Made by a program: the position numbers and the translations under genes. A stretch of DNA of 8,301 bases from Verrucomicrobiaceae bacterium (GTDB lineage Bacteria; Verrucomicrobiota; Verrucomicrobiia; Verrucomicrobiales; Verrucomicrobiaceae). The notes beneath the pieces were generated by a model, which was not told where the DNA came from, searched no databases, and saw only the letters and a program-made list of their open reading frames with translations. Shown in pieces: positions 1 through 7,394 of the stretch; the first letter of the stretch is position 1, and each line of letters starts with the position of its first letter. The stretch is taken from NCBI GenBank assembly GCA_021151605.1, contig JAGKWZ010000391.1, forward strand, positions 1-8,301. Reading direction: 5' to 3'.

Positions 1-1523
1 TCCGGCGCACTGCGGGTTTGATTGAGGCGGAAGTCGTAGCCGAGGTGGCCTGTCTTGGCGTTTTGATCGGTGTCGAGAAGCAGGACCATCCAGTCGGCAT
101 CTGTGGCAGGTGTCAGCGTCTCGCATGTCGTGATGTGGAAATAGAGATGCGTGGCATCGTGGGCGATGTGCGCGGTGTCGAGATCGTTGCGACCGGTCTT
201 GTTCGTGTAGCGAACCGCACCGGGAACCCCGTCGTGATCGCGGTGCGTCGTGTCGTGCAAATCATCGAGGAAAGCGGGCTTCATATCGGCCCATTGTGCG
301 AAGTCACCGGGGATGGTGATGGTCTTCGCTGGCGATGCCGCAGTCTGGGCACGCGCACCTTTGTAGCGGCGGATGCTGGCAATCATCTGCCAGTAGTAGT
401 TGTCGCCATAACCGCCGCGCATCGGCTCGATGTCGCGGCTGAACTCCGGGTCATAGAGATCGACAAAGAAAGTCTCGCCCGCAGGCAGCACTCGACCTTG
501 GAAGGTCATGCTGCCATCGGAAAGGAAGCGCTGTGCCACCCATTCATTCCAGCCGGTGACGAAGATAAACTCCGGCTGATGCGGCAAGGCATGATGCCAC
601 TGCTCGTCAAAGTAGAGGCCATCGCCAGGACGACACTCTGCTGGCGCAGGCTGACGGCTGCCATGAAAGCTGCGGCCGATGTTGCTGGTGATGTGCTGGC
701 TCACACCGACGGGCACACATTCGGCCTTGTTCGGTGCCTCATGCCAGCCGGGCACTTGCGGAGCGAAGTCCAGCCACGGCCACTTGTCTTTGCCATCGCC
801 AAACCAAGCATGTCCCCGCGTCCATGCCCATGAGGTGCGGATCGTGAAGAAGGCTTTCACTTCTTCGCTCAGCCCTTCAGTGGGCGTGAGCAGCAGCGGT
901 TTGCCCTTCCAGTGGAACCACAGATCGCGATGTCGGCCCGGCTTGTAAAACGTCTCCCACAGGTGCTGAACGACCGGAAGATGATTCGAATAAGGAAACA
1001 GGGCGATCTTCGGCACCCGATGCCCTTCAGTCCGCATCTGCTCCAGCACGGCGCAGAGCGCCTCGCGCTCGGAGTCATAGGTGATGGCGTTTGTGACATC
1101 GAGGATGAGCACATCCACACCCGCATCACTGAGCATCTGCACATGCTTGCGGATCACCCAAGCAGGACGATAGTAGCCAAAGCGCGGCTCGCTCCAGTAA
1201 TGCGGCGCCTGCACCGGTCCCCAAGCTGGCGCTGCAGGATTCGCCTTCAGGATCTTTGCAATGTCATGGACCTGTTGGTTTCCGAACGCGGCCTGCCAGT
1301 TGAAGTAAAAGATGCCGACCGTGCGGTCCGGCTTCGGTATCCCAACCTCCGCGTCCAACGGCAAGGAGCGTCCAAGTGCATCTGTGGCGGCCCAGGTGTC
1401 CGGCATGGTGTCGCGTGCTTCAGCAGCATGAAGGAACGATGCGAAGCAAAGAGAGACGACACACAGACATGGCCTGAGACCCCAGCGTATGAGAGAACCA
1501 GAAGAAGGCGCACGCAGTTTCAC
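1..1523 (-). CDS. Secreted glycoside hydrolase-like protein (GH71/GH99-like barrel) with C-terminal CBM9-like domain, 3' end cut by window
   Basis: The frame is open from a GTG at 1523 to the window edge (507 codons, no stop), so the C-terminus is missing. Residues 1-33 form a Sec signal peptide: a basic start, a hydrophobic core around 19-31 and an Ala-rich cleavage site (FLHA-AEA). Residues about 66-390 look like a catalytic barrel, with FYFNW (72-76), WVIRKH near 122, DVLILDVTN (137-145), WFHWKGKPLLL (202-212), FDEQW (305-309) and GWNEW (324-328). This layout recalls GH71/GH99-like proteins. I infer candidate acids at Asp142, Asp306, Glu307 and Glu327 but cannot name the catalytic pair. 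After a short linker, residues about 400 onward (IPGDFAQW, LYFHI, then DWMVLLLDTDQNAKTG) match a CBM9-like sugar-binding fold. GTG is chosen because AAGGAGGT lies 6 nt upstream and its GTGA overlaps the DUF1501 stop. It is the last visible gene of the cluster and probably acts on a polysaccharide outside the cytoplasm. The substrate is unknown; the CBM9-like call is firmer than the hydrolase family. Confidence 0.72.
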   Translation of the reverse strand, partial: MKLRAPSSGSLIRWGLRPCLCVVSLCFASFLHAAEARDTMPDTWAATDALGRSLPLDAEVGIPKPDRTVGIFYFNWQAAFGNQQVHDIAKILKANPAAPAWGPVQAPHYWSEPRFGYYRPAWVIRKHVQMLSDAGVDVLILDVTNAITYDSEREALCAVLEQMRTEGHRVPKIALFPYSNHLPVVQHLWETFYKPGRHRDLWFHWKGKPLLLTPTEGLSEEVKAFFTIRTSWAWTRGHAWFGDGKDKWPWLDFAPQVPGWHEAPNKAECVPVGVSQHITSNIGRSFHGSRQPAPAECRPGDGLYFDEQWHHALPHQPEFIFVTGWNEWVAQRFLSDGSMTFQGRVLPAGETFFVDLYDPEFSRDIEPMRGGYGDNYYWQMIASIRRYKGARAQTAASPAKTITIPGDFAQWADMKPAFLDDLHDTTHRDHDGVPGAVRYTNKTGRNDLDTAHIAHDATHLYFHITTCETLTPATDADWMVLLLDTDQNAKTGHLGYDFRLNQTRSAP

Positions 1524-2917
1524 GCTAGCACCTCCTTCACGACGTGAGATTCCTCCACGCCCGTGAGCCGGAAATCGAGGCCGGCATGGCGGTAGGTCAG
1601 CTTCTCGTGATCGAAGCCCATGAGGTGCAGAATGGTGGCGTGGAAGTCGCGGACGTGGACGGGATTCACGGCGGCGCGGAGGCCGATCTCATCGGTGCTG
1701 CCGTGGACGATGCCGGGCTTCACACCGGCACCAGCGAGCCAGGAACTGAAGGCCCAAGGATGATGTTCGCGGCCTTTGGCCTCGGCGGTGTTGTTGAAGG
1801 GCGTGCGGCCAAACTCGGTGGTCCACACGACGAGGGTGTCGTCCATCATTCCGCGTTGTTTGAGGTCCTTGAGCAGTGCGGCGATGGGTTGATCGACGTT
1901 TTTTGCGAGCGGCACATGCGTCATCATGTCGCCATGCGCGTCCCAATTTCCGGAAGAGCCGGTGTCGATGAGTTCCACGAAGCGCACGCCGCGTTCGATG
2001 AGTCGTCTTGCCGCGAGGCATTGCCAGCCGAAGCCGGTGGTCTGGCCGCGCTGAAGGCCGTAGCTGGCGAGTGTGGTGTCGGTTTCCCGTTTGAGATCAA
2101 AAGCATCCGGCACGGCCATCTGCATGCCGAAGGCGGTCTCGAAGGTCTGCATGCGTGCGGCGAGCAGCGGATCGTGTGCTCTCGTGGCGAGGTGCTCCTC
2201 GTTCACCTGGCGCAAGGCGGCGAGTTCGAGCTGCTGGCGATTCGTGGGCACGCGTGGAGCGACGTTGGAGATGGGTTCCGCGCCGGGCACCACGAGCGTG
2301 CCCTGGTAGGCACCGGGCAGGAAGTCGCTCGCAAAGACCTGCGTGCCCGCATAGGTCTGCTTCGGCGCGATGACGACAAAGCCGGGCAGATTGCGGTTCA
2401 GCGTGCCGAGGCCGTAAGTCGCCCATGAGCCGATGCTGGGCCGCGACTGTGCAAAAGAGCCCGTGTGCATGCCGAGCGTGGCATTGTAATGATTCGAGTG
2501 CGAGGTGTGCATCGAGCGGATGAGCGCGATGTCGTCCACGCAGGTCGCCATGTGCGGAAACAGCCCGCTGACCTCCGTGCCGCACTGCCCATGCTTCGCG
2601 AACTCCCACTGCGGCCGCTTCAAATAGATGCGCTCATAGCCCGGGCGGCCTTTGATCTCGGGATGGTCGGCCTTGATCTCCTTGCCATCGCCTTTCACCA
2701 GCTCCGGCTTCGGATCAAAGGTGTCCACATGCGAGACGCCACCGGTCATGAAGAGAAAGATCACATTGTTCGCCTTGGCCGGGAAATGCGGCAGCTTCGG
2801 CGAGAGCGGGTCCGTACTATCAGCGAGCAGCCGCTGCACGATACCTGGAAACACGAGCGATCCCGCCGCTGCGGAGCGGAGGAACTGGCGGCGAGGGAGC
2901 GGTGTGTTCGCAATCAT
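1520..2917 (-). CDS. Tat-exported DUF1501 family protein (alkaline phosphatase/sulfatase clan)
   Basis: A 465-residue protein. Residues 8-15 (PRRQFLRS) are a twin-arginine motif followed by a weakly hydrophobic stretch (16-32), so it is probably folded in the cytoplasm and exported by Tat. DUF1501 hallmarks are visible in order: FLFMTGGVSHVDTFDPKPE (54-72), the SMHTSHSNHYNA region (135-146), DTGSSGNWDAHGD (318-330), TTEFGRTPFN (366-375) and GREHHPWAF (382-390). DUF1501 is placed in the alkaline-phosphatase-like clan; Asp65, Asp318, Asp326, His328, Glu368 and His385/386 are therefore plausible metal or active-site residues (inference). Phosphatase, sulfatase or another hydrolase activity is possible; the family has no agreed function. 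In planctomycetes and verrucomicrobia it normally sits directly next to a PSD1 gene, but here a beta-helix gene separates them. The start ATG overlaps the upstream stop (ATGA) and lacks a strong Shine-Dalgarno, suggesting translational coupling; the stop overlaps the next start (GTGA). Length is usual for the family. Confidence 0.93.
   Translation of the reverse strand: MIANTPLPRRQFLRSAAAGSLVFPGIVQRLLADSTDPLSPKLPHFPAKANNVIFLFMTGGVSHVDTFDPKPELVKGDGKEIKADHPEIKGRPGYERIYLKRPQWEFAKHGQCGTEVSGLFPHMATCVDDIALIRSMHTSHSNHYNATLGMHTGSFAQSRPSIGSWATYGLGTLNRNLPGFVVIAPKQTYAGTQVFASDFLPGAYQGTLVVPGAEPISNVAPRVPTNRQQLELAALRQVNEEHLATRAHDPLLAARMQTFETAFGMQMAVPDAFDLKRETDTTLASYGLQRGQTTGFGWQCLAARRLIERGVRFVELIDTGSSGNWDAHGDMMTHVPLAKNVDQPIAALLKDLKQRGMMDDTLVVWTTEFGRTPFNNTAEAKGREHHPWAFSSWLAGAGVKPGIVHGSTDEIGLRAAVNPVHVRDFHATILHLMGFDHEKLTYRHAGLDFRLTGVEESHVVKEVLA
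1530..1537 (-). promoter_or_regulatory. Strong Shine-Dalgarno site for the GH-like gene
   Basis: On the minus strand this reads AAGGAGGT, a full anti-16S match, 6 nt before the GTG at 1523. It lies inside the last codons of the DUF1501 gene (Lys-Glu-Val) and decides in favour of the GTG start. It would allow re-initiation right after DUF1501 translation ends. Confidence 0.8.
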
Positions 2918-4488
2918 TTGGCTTGGTGCTTCTTGATGACCGTTTCCGCTTCCTTGGCGGAAATACCTTTGTTGTTCATGACCTGCACGTCTCTGGATTT
3001 CTCAACGAGGATTTTGGGCGTGCCTTGGGGCGCACTCTCAGCGAGCGGGCCGAACTTGTTACCGCGAATCATAACGTCGGCCGCGTTCGTGATAGTGATT
3101 GCCGCGCCGACGGGCCAGTTCCACCCGAAGACACTCGGAGTGGTGCCGAAGCCGGAAAACGAGTTGCCTTCAATCAGGATGTTCGTGCTGTCGTGCGAGA
3201 TGTTTTCTGGCGCATCGCTCACCATGGGTTTGGTGCCGGGAACTCCCGAAAGCGGTGACGCACCGATGACAATGTTGGGGTGATTGTTATCGGTGAACGT
3301 GCAGTCGCGCACCGTGAAGTTGCGAATCGATGATCCTTCCTTGAAATACCATTCGGGCGCGGCGGAAATCGCGGGCTGGAAGCTATTGCTGAAGGTGCAG
3401 CGCTCAATCGTGCAATGGGTGGCTTTCAGATTGAGGCACTTCGCGCGAAAGACCTGAAACTTGCTGTCACGGATGGTGGTTTCTTGCCCCACCGTCGCCA
3501 CGTTGATGAGCCGGTCTATGCCGTCAGTCATGGACTCGCGGCTGAAGTTCATGCCAATGCCCACGCCGACGTGCTCGGTCACGACATCCCGATCCAGAGT
3601 AATGACAAACGTTCCGTCGGGGTTGCGCGTGGCTGTCGTGATGATGGCGTTCGACCGCATTTTTTTGTGCTGCCAATCCCAGAGCTCCACCCGGTCGCCC
3701 GCGCGGTAATCGCTGTTTTTCGCCTGCACGATCAGTGTCCGCTTGTCTCTTTGCTCGATAATGCGCGTGTAATTGGACCAGTTGTCGATATTGGGCGGCC
3801 CTTGCAGCTTCCAACTCCACGTGTGCTCACCGGTTTTTACCATTTCAATCGGGTTGGGCCAATGTCGGTCGAGTTGATAATAATGATTCTCTGGGAACAC
3901 GAAGGGATGCACCTGCGAGCCTTTGAACGTCGGATCGTTTGGTGCGGGGTAGCCGGGGTCAATCGAGACTTCGCAAGTCATGTTCGGGATGTCCACACTC
4001 GTGATCGTTCCCTGCGTGTAGCCCAGTGGGTCATGATCAATGGAGATTTTCCTGACGGTTACGCTTTTGCTGTCAACGATGCGGAACACCGGCTCATCCA
4101 GATCGCCCGATACGATGATCGTGTCGCCTTCGCCTTGAAACGCAAGCCCGTCAGCACCCGTGATACGAATGGACTTTTCCTTTCCCAGCGCCGTCTTATA
4201 TCGGCCTGAAGGTAGCGAGACCACAGCGCCCGCGCCCTGTTTTTGTGCCGCGACAATCGCTGCGTTAATTGCGGCTGTGTCATCGGTCACGCCGTCGCCT
4301 TTGGCACCAAATTCTTTGACGTTGATCGGCTTCAGCTTAGCTGCCCACACCGGGACGGTGGCAATAGACGACAGGGCCATCGCGGTGAACGCGATGGAGC
4401 GGCGCAGGAAGTGACGGCGCGAGAGGAGAGTTGAAGTGGGGTGATTCAAAGTCTTTGTGAAATGAGCATCGTTGATTTCAATCCACAT
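2914..4488 (-). CDS. Tat-exported right-handed beta-helix protein (pectate-lyase-3 / polysaccharide lyase or GH-like)
   Basis: A 524-residue protein. Residues 23-30 (SRRHFLRR) form a twin-arginine motif, followed by a hydrophobic stretch and an Ala-rich cleavage site (VPVWAA, 45-50). The mature N-terminus carries VKEFGAKGDGVTDDTAAINAA (58-77), the hallmark of the pectate lyase 3 superfamily and many right-handed beta-helix carbohydrate enzymes. VTVRKISIDHDPLGYTQGTI (144-162) continues that pattern. From about 330 to 510 there are beta-helix rungs (TTIRDSKFQVF, CTIERCTFSNS, FTVRDCTFTDN, ILIEGNSFSG, VMIRGNKFG). The 375-400 segment resembles, from memory, the GH110 alpha-galactosidase layout, so a glycosidase is an alternative to a lyase. 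I cannot assign catalytic residues. The chosen ATG overlaps the cytochrome gene by 11 nt; a TTG at 4449 would give 511 residues and still keep the Tat motif. Neither has a strong ribosome site. Parts of the gene are visibly less GC-rich than its neighbours, and it splits the usual PSD1-DUF1501 pair, so it may be a later insertion. Confidence 0.85.
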   Translation of the reverse strand: MWIEINDAHFTKTLNHPTSTLLSRRHFLRRSIAFTAMALSSIATVPVWAAKLKPINVKEFGAKGDGVTDDTAAINAAIVAAQKQGAGAVVSLPSGRYKTALGKEKSIRITGADGLAFQGEGDTIIVSGDLDEPVFRIVDSKSVTVRKISIDHDPLGYTQGTITSVDIPNMTCEVSIDPGYPAPNDPTFKGSQVHPFVFPENHYYQLDRHWPNPIEMVKTGEHTWSWKLQGPPNIDNWSNYTRIIEQRDKRTLIVQAKNSDYRAGDRVELWDWQHKKMRSNAIITTATRNPDGTFVITLDRDVVTEHVGVGIGMNFSRESMTDGIDRLINVATVGQETTIRDSKFQVFRAKCLNLKATHCTIERCTFSNSFQPAISAAPEWYFKEGSSIRNFTVRDCTFTDNNHPNIVIGASPLSGVPGTKPMVSDAPENISHDSTNILIEGNSFSGFGTTPSVFGWNWPVGAAITITNAADVMIRGNKFGPLAESAPQGTPKILVEKSRDVQVMNNKGISAKEAETVIKKHQAK

Positions 4489-7384
4489 GCAGGAACTCAT
4501 TGCTCGCCATGAGCACGCGCACTTGCGCGGCCCATTTGCTGGAGTTGTCGGCGGGGTAGGCGGCGAGGAATGCCTTGGTGCGCTGCGTTTCGGCGGCGGT
4601 GGGTTTTCTTTGGAAAAGGATGCGCCAGGCTTCGGTGATGCGCTGGGTGTCATCGGGCAGTTGGGTGAGCTTGTTTGCCAAAGCGGCGGCTTGGGCATGG
4701 AAGAAGGGATCGTTGATGAAGTAGAGCGCCTGCGTGGGCACGGTGGTGGTCTGTCGGGCAGCAGTGGTGGCATTGGGGTCGGCACCGTCGAAGAGCGAGA
4801 GGAAGGGATGCCGCCGCTGGCGCTGCACCATGAGGTAGGCGCTGCGCTTGTTCGTCTCATAGACGGCGTTGAAGGGATTGTGCTGCGTGAACTTCCACGT
4901 CGTCTCGACGGGAAAGGGATGCGCCTCGGCGGGGGTGAGATCGAGCTGGCTGGAGGCGGCAAGCAGGCTGTCACGCATCTCCTCGGCGGTAACGCGGCGG
5001 CGGGGGAAGTGCGCGAGCAGGCGGTTGTCGGGATCGGAAGTGGAGGGCGTGGCGTTGGCGCGCTGATAGGCCGCGCTGCTCAAAATGAGGCGGTGCATGG
5101 CTTTCACGCTGAAGCCGCTTTCGACGAACTTTGCCGCGAGCCAGTCGAGCAGCTCGGGATGGCTGGGTTTTTCGCCACGCGCACCGAAGTCGTTCGATGA
5201 GCGCACGAGCCCCTGGCCGAAATGCCATTCCCAAATGCGATTCACCATCACACGGGCGGCCAGCGGTGACTTCGCGATCCAGTCGCCGAGTTCTTTGCGG
5301 CCACTGCCTGCGTCCGCGGGGATCTTTTCGCCGCCGAGGATGGATAGCCAGCGGCGCGGCACTTCTTCGCCAAGTTTTTCGGGATCGCCCCGCTGCTGGA
5401 GACGGGTATTTTGCGGCTTCGCATCCTCGACCGCATACGCGACTGGGATCACAGGCATCGGCTCTGGCACAGCGATGGGCTTCATGGATTCACCGAGCTT
5501 CGCAAGCGCGGAACCATACTCCGGTGCTGCGATATGCTTGAGTTCAAAGGCCACGCCATCGCCACCCGATGGATGCGCGTCCGCCACACGACCTGTGAGG
5601 ATGATCTCGCCATCCAGCGGACTAATCCAGGCAACGGCGACCGGGCGTTTCGGCCCTGGATGGACAAAGAACGACTCCGCCGCGAGCGTGGTCCATACCA
5701 TCACTTGCTGGTCCGCCGAGTTCACGAAGACCGAAGGTTCGCTGCCGAAGCTCCAAGACCTCAAGGCACTGTTGCCATTGATGCTGTGACGTTGGTCGCT
5801 GAGAAACAGCGGTGTGGTCGTTGTTTCAAGGAAACACCACGCCGCGCCATCGCGGGATGGATACGGATTGGCTTTCATCAGATCCGACACAAGCTCGGCC
5901 ACACTCCACGAGCGTTTCGCGCTGCCGCTTTCGTTGATGCACCACTCGATGAGCGTGCTGTCTGCGCCGTGACCGCCATTCGGAGACACGGCGAGCTGCA
6001 CCACCTCGCCTCGACGCACGCTGATGCGCTGCTCAAAGGGCACGCTGGCTCCCTCGGCAATTATTGATTCGGCCAGCACTTTGCTGCGGGTGCCGCCCAG
6101 CTTTGTCAGGGCCTCTGCGGCTGCTTTGGCGGCTTCGAACTCCTTCTTCTTCGCGGCTTCAAGGGGTCCGTTCTTTGCCTGCCACGGCTTCATCAGTGCT
6201 GCGACCTCTGTTTGAGTGATGAGCGGCACCATGTCACGCGGCTGGCCCTTCGGCTCGCAGCCCGGAAATGAGAAGCGCGTGCTGCTGAAGATGCCGTAGA
6301 GTGCATAGTAGTCTGCGGCGGTGATGGGGTCGTATTTGTGATCGTGGCAGCGCGCGCAGCCGGTGGTGAGGCCGAGAAAGTTCTTTCCCAGCGTGTCGAT
6401 CACGTCCTCAAGCGTGAGGTGCATGTCCTTCTCAATGTCGTGCCCGAACCGCCTTGCGATGGCGAGATAGCCGGTGGCGATGATGCCCTCGCGGCGCTGC
6501 TTCGTGTCCGCTTTGTCGAAAAGGATGTCACCCGCGAGCTGCATGCGCACGAAGTCGTCGTAGCGCAGGTCACAATTGAAGGCATCGAACACCCAGTTCC
6601 GATATCGCCACGCATGCATGAGCGGCCGGTCGGTGTTCTCGCCCGCCGTGTCCGCATAGCGCACGACATCCAGCCAATGGCGGCCCCACTGCACCCCGTA
6701 TTGCGGCGAGGCAAGGAGGCGCTCGATAACCTTTGAAAGTGCATCTGGAGAGCGATCCGCTGCAAACGCATCCACCTCCTCTGCACTCGGCGGCAGGCCA
6801 GTGAGGTCGTAGGTGATGCGACGGATGAGCGTGCGGGGGGCTGCGGGTGGCGCGGGAGAGAGCTTCGCCTCCTCGAGTTTCACGTCGATGAAGGAGTCGA
6901 TGGACAAGGAGGGGCGCTTTTTAACCGCCCTGGGCGCTTGAAAAGCGCCCTTCCTCGGCAGCGGCTGAAACGCCCACCACGTTTTCGCTTCATCCGCCTT
7001 CATGCCCGCGATCTTTGCCTCCGCGACACGCGGGTCTGGCGCTCCTTGGCGCACCCATTCGGTCAAAGCCGTGATGTCCTCCTCTGGGAGCTTGCCGCCC
7101 TTTTTCTTGGGCGGCATCGCCAGGTCCCCATCGTGATTGCGCACCGCTTGGATGAGCAGGGAGTCGTCCGGTTTGCCAGGCGTGATCACAGGACCGGAAT
7201 CACCGCCTTTTTGCCAGCCCTGCTTCGTGTCGAGAGCGAGCCCACCCTTGGTCTTTTCCCCGCTGTGGCACTCATAGCAGTGCTTGACGAGCAACGGGCG
7301 AACCATGGATTCAAAGAAAGCATGATCCTCGGCAATCGCTGTTGTGGCGCTGAGCAGTAAAACCGATGAAGCGAGGCTATTCAT
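4478..7384 (-). CDS. Secreted di-haem PSCyt1-PSCyt2-PSD1 protein (DUF1549/DUF1553)
   Basis: A 968-residue protein. Residues 1-18 are a Sec signal peptide (MNSLASSVLLLSATTAIA, then ED). PSCyt1 spans about 20-118, with haem-binding CYECH at 36-40 and AMPPKKK at 89-95, whose Met90 may be the distal ligand. PSCyt2/DUF1549 spans about 160-375 (LIRRITYDLTGLPP at 186-199, YGVQWGRHWLDVVRYADT at 229-246, second haem motif CARCHDHKYDPI at 343-354). An Ala/Lys-rich, possibly coiled-coil stretch (about 404-428) and a beta-rich insert (about 445-620) follow. PSD1/DUF1553 fills about 697-968 (VMVNRIWEWHFGQGLV at 712-727, HPELLDWLA at 742-750, RRRVTAEEMRDS at 795-806). Sec export fits haem attachment outside the cytoplasm. 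The family is abundant in planctomycetes and verrucomicrobia and usually paired with DUF1501; an oxidative role on glycans is suspected but unproven. An in-frame ATG at 7429 exists, but the ATG at 7384 begins the signal peptide directly and lies 10 nt after the regulator's stop, so I prefer it. Confidence 0.93.
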   Translation of the reverse strand: MNSLASSVLLLSATTAIAEDHAFFESMVRPLLVKHCYECHSGEKTKGGLALDTKQGWQKGGDSGPVITPGKPDDSLLIQAVRNHDGDLAMPPKKKGGKLPEEDITALTEWVRQGAPDPRVAEAKIAGMKADEAKTWWAFQPLPRKGAFQAPRAVKKRPSLSIDSFIDVKLEEAKLSPAPPAAPRTLIRRITYDLTGLPPSAEEVDAFAADRSPDALSKVIERLLASPQYGVQWGRHWLDVVRYADTAGENTDRPLMHAWRYRNWVFDAFNCDLRYDDFVRMQLAGDILFDKADTKQRREGIIATGYLAIARRFGHDIEKDMHLTLEDVIDTLGKNFLGLTTGCARCHDHKYDPITAADYYALYGIFSSTRFSFPGCEPKGQPRDMVPLITQTEVAALMKPWQAKNGPLEAAKKKEFEAAKAAAEALTKLGGTRSKVLAESIIAEGASVPFEQRISVRRGEVVQLAVSPNGGHGADSTLIEWCINESGSAKRSWSVAELVSDLMKANPYPSRDGAAWCFLETTTTPLFLSDQRHSINGNSALRSWSFGSEPSVFVNSADQQVMVWTTLAAESFFVHPGPKRPVAVAWISPLDGEIILTGRVADAHPSGGDGVAFELKHIAAPEYGSALAKLGESMKPIAVPEPMPVIPVAYAVEDAKPQNTRLQQRGDPEKLGEEVPRRWLSILGGEKIPADAGSGRKELGDWIAKSPLAARVMVNRIWEWHFGQGLVRSSNDFGARGEKPSHPELLDWLAAKFVESGFSVKAMHRLILSSAAYQRANATPSTSDPDNRLLAHFPRRRVTAEEMRDSLLAASSQLDLTPAEAHPFPVETTWKFTQHNPFNAVYETNKRSAYLMVQRQRRHPFLSLFDGADPNATTAARQTTTVPTQALYFINDPFFHAQAAALANKLTQLPDDTQRITEAWRILFQRKPTAAETQRTKAFLAAYPADNSSKWAAQVRVLMASNEFLHVD
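6911..6950. repeat. Palindromic GC-rich element inside the cytochrome gene
   Basis: On the plus strand, GGGCGCTTTT (6912-6921) is an exact inverted repeat of AAAAGCGCCC (6941-6950). A second GGGCGCTT (6932-6939) pairs with AAGCGCCC (6943-6950) around a 3-nt loop. The element thus has two direct arms and one inverted arm that could form alternative hairpins. It is translated in the low-complexity linker (about residues 145-159, RKGAFQAPRAVKKRP) between the PSCyt1 and PSCyt2 domains, a place that would tolerate an inserted repeat. It resembles REP-like or palindromic coding elements, but a single copy in this window cannot prove a dispersed family. Confidence 0.5.
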
Positions 7385-7394
7385 GATTTCGGCG

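Noticed and set aside
1420..1523. Possible lipoprotein signal in the GH-like protein because of Cys in its hydrophobic core
   Set aside because: The residue before each Cys is Leu rather than Gly, Ala or Ser, so there is no lipobox; a Sec signal with an Ala cleavage site fits better.
4489..4974. Upstream extension of the beta-helix frame (162 extra residues, Pro/Ser-rich)
   Set aside because: It runs out of frame through the conserved PSD1 C-terminal coding sequence, has low-complexity composition and would bury the Tat signal internally. The ATG at 4488 places the Tat motif near the N-terminus.
7094..7115. Perfect 7-bp hairpin GCCGCCC / GGGCGGC with a T-rich loop
   Set aside because: It lies inside the cytochrome gene and is explained by codons for the conserved Met-Pro-Pro-Lys-Lys-Lys-Gly-Gly segment; it is not followed by a T run on the transcribed strand.
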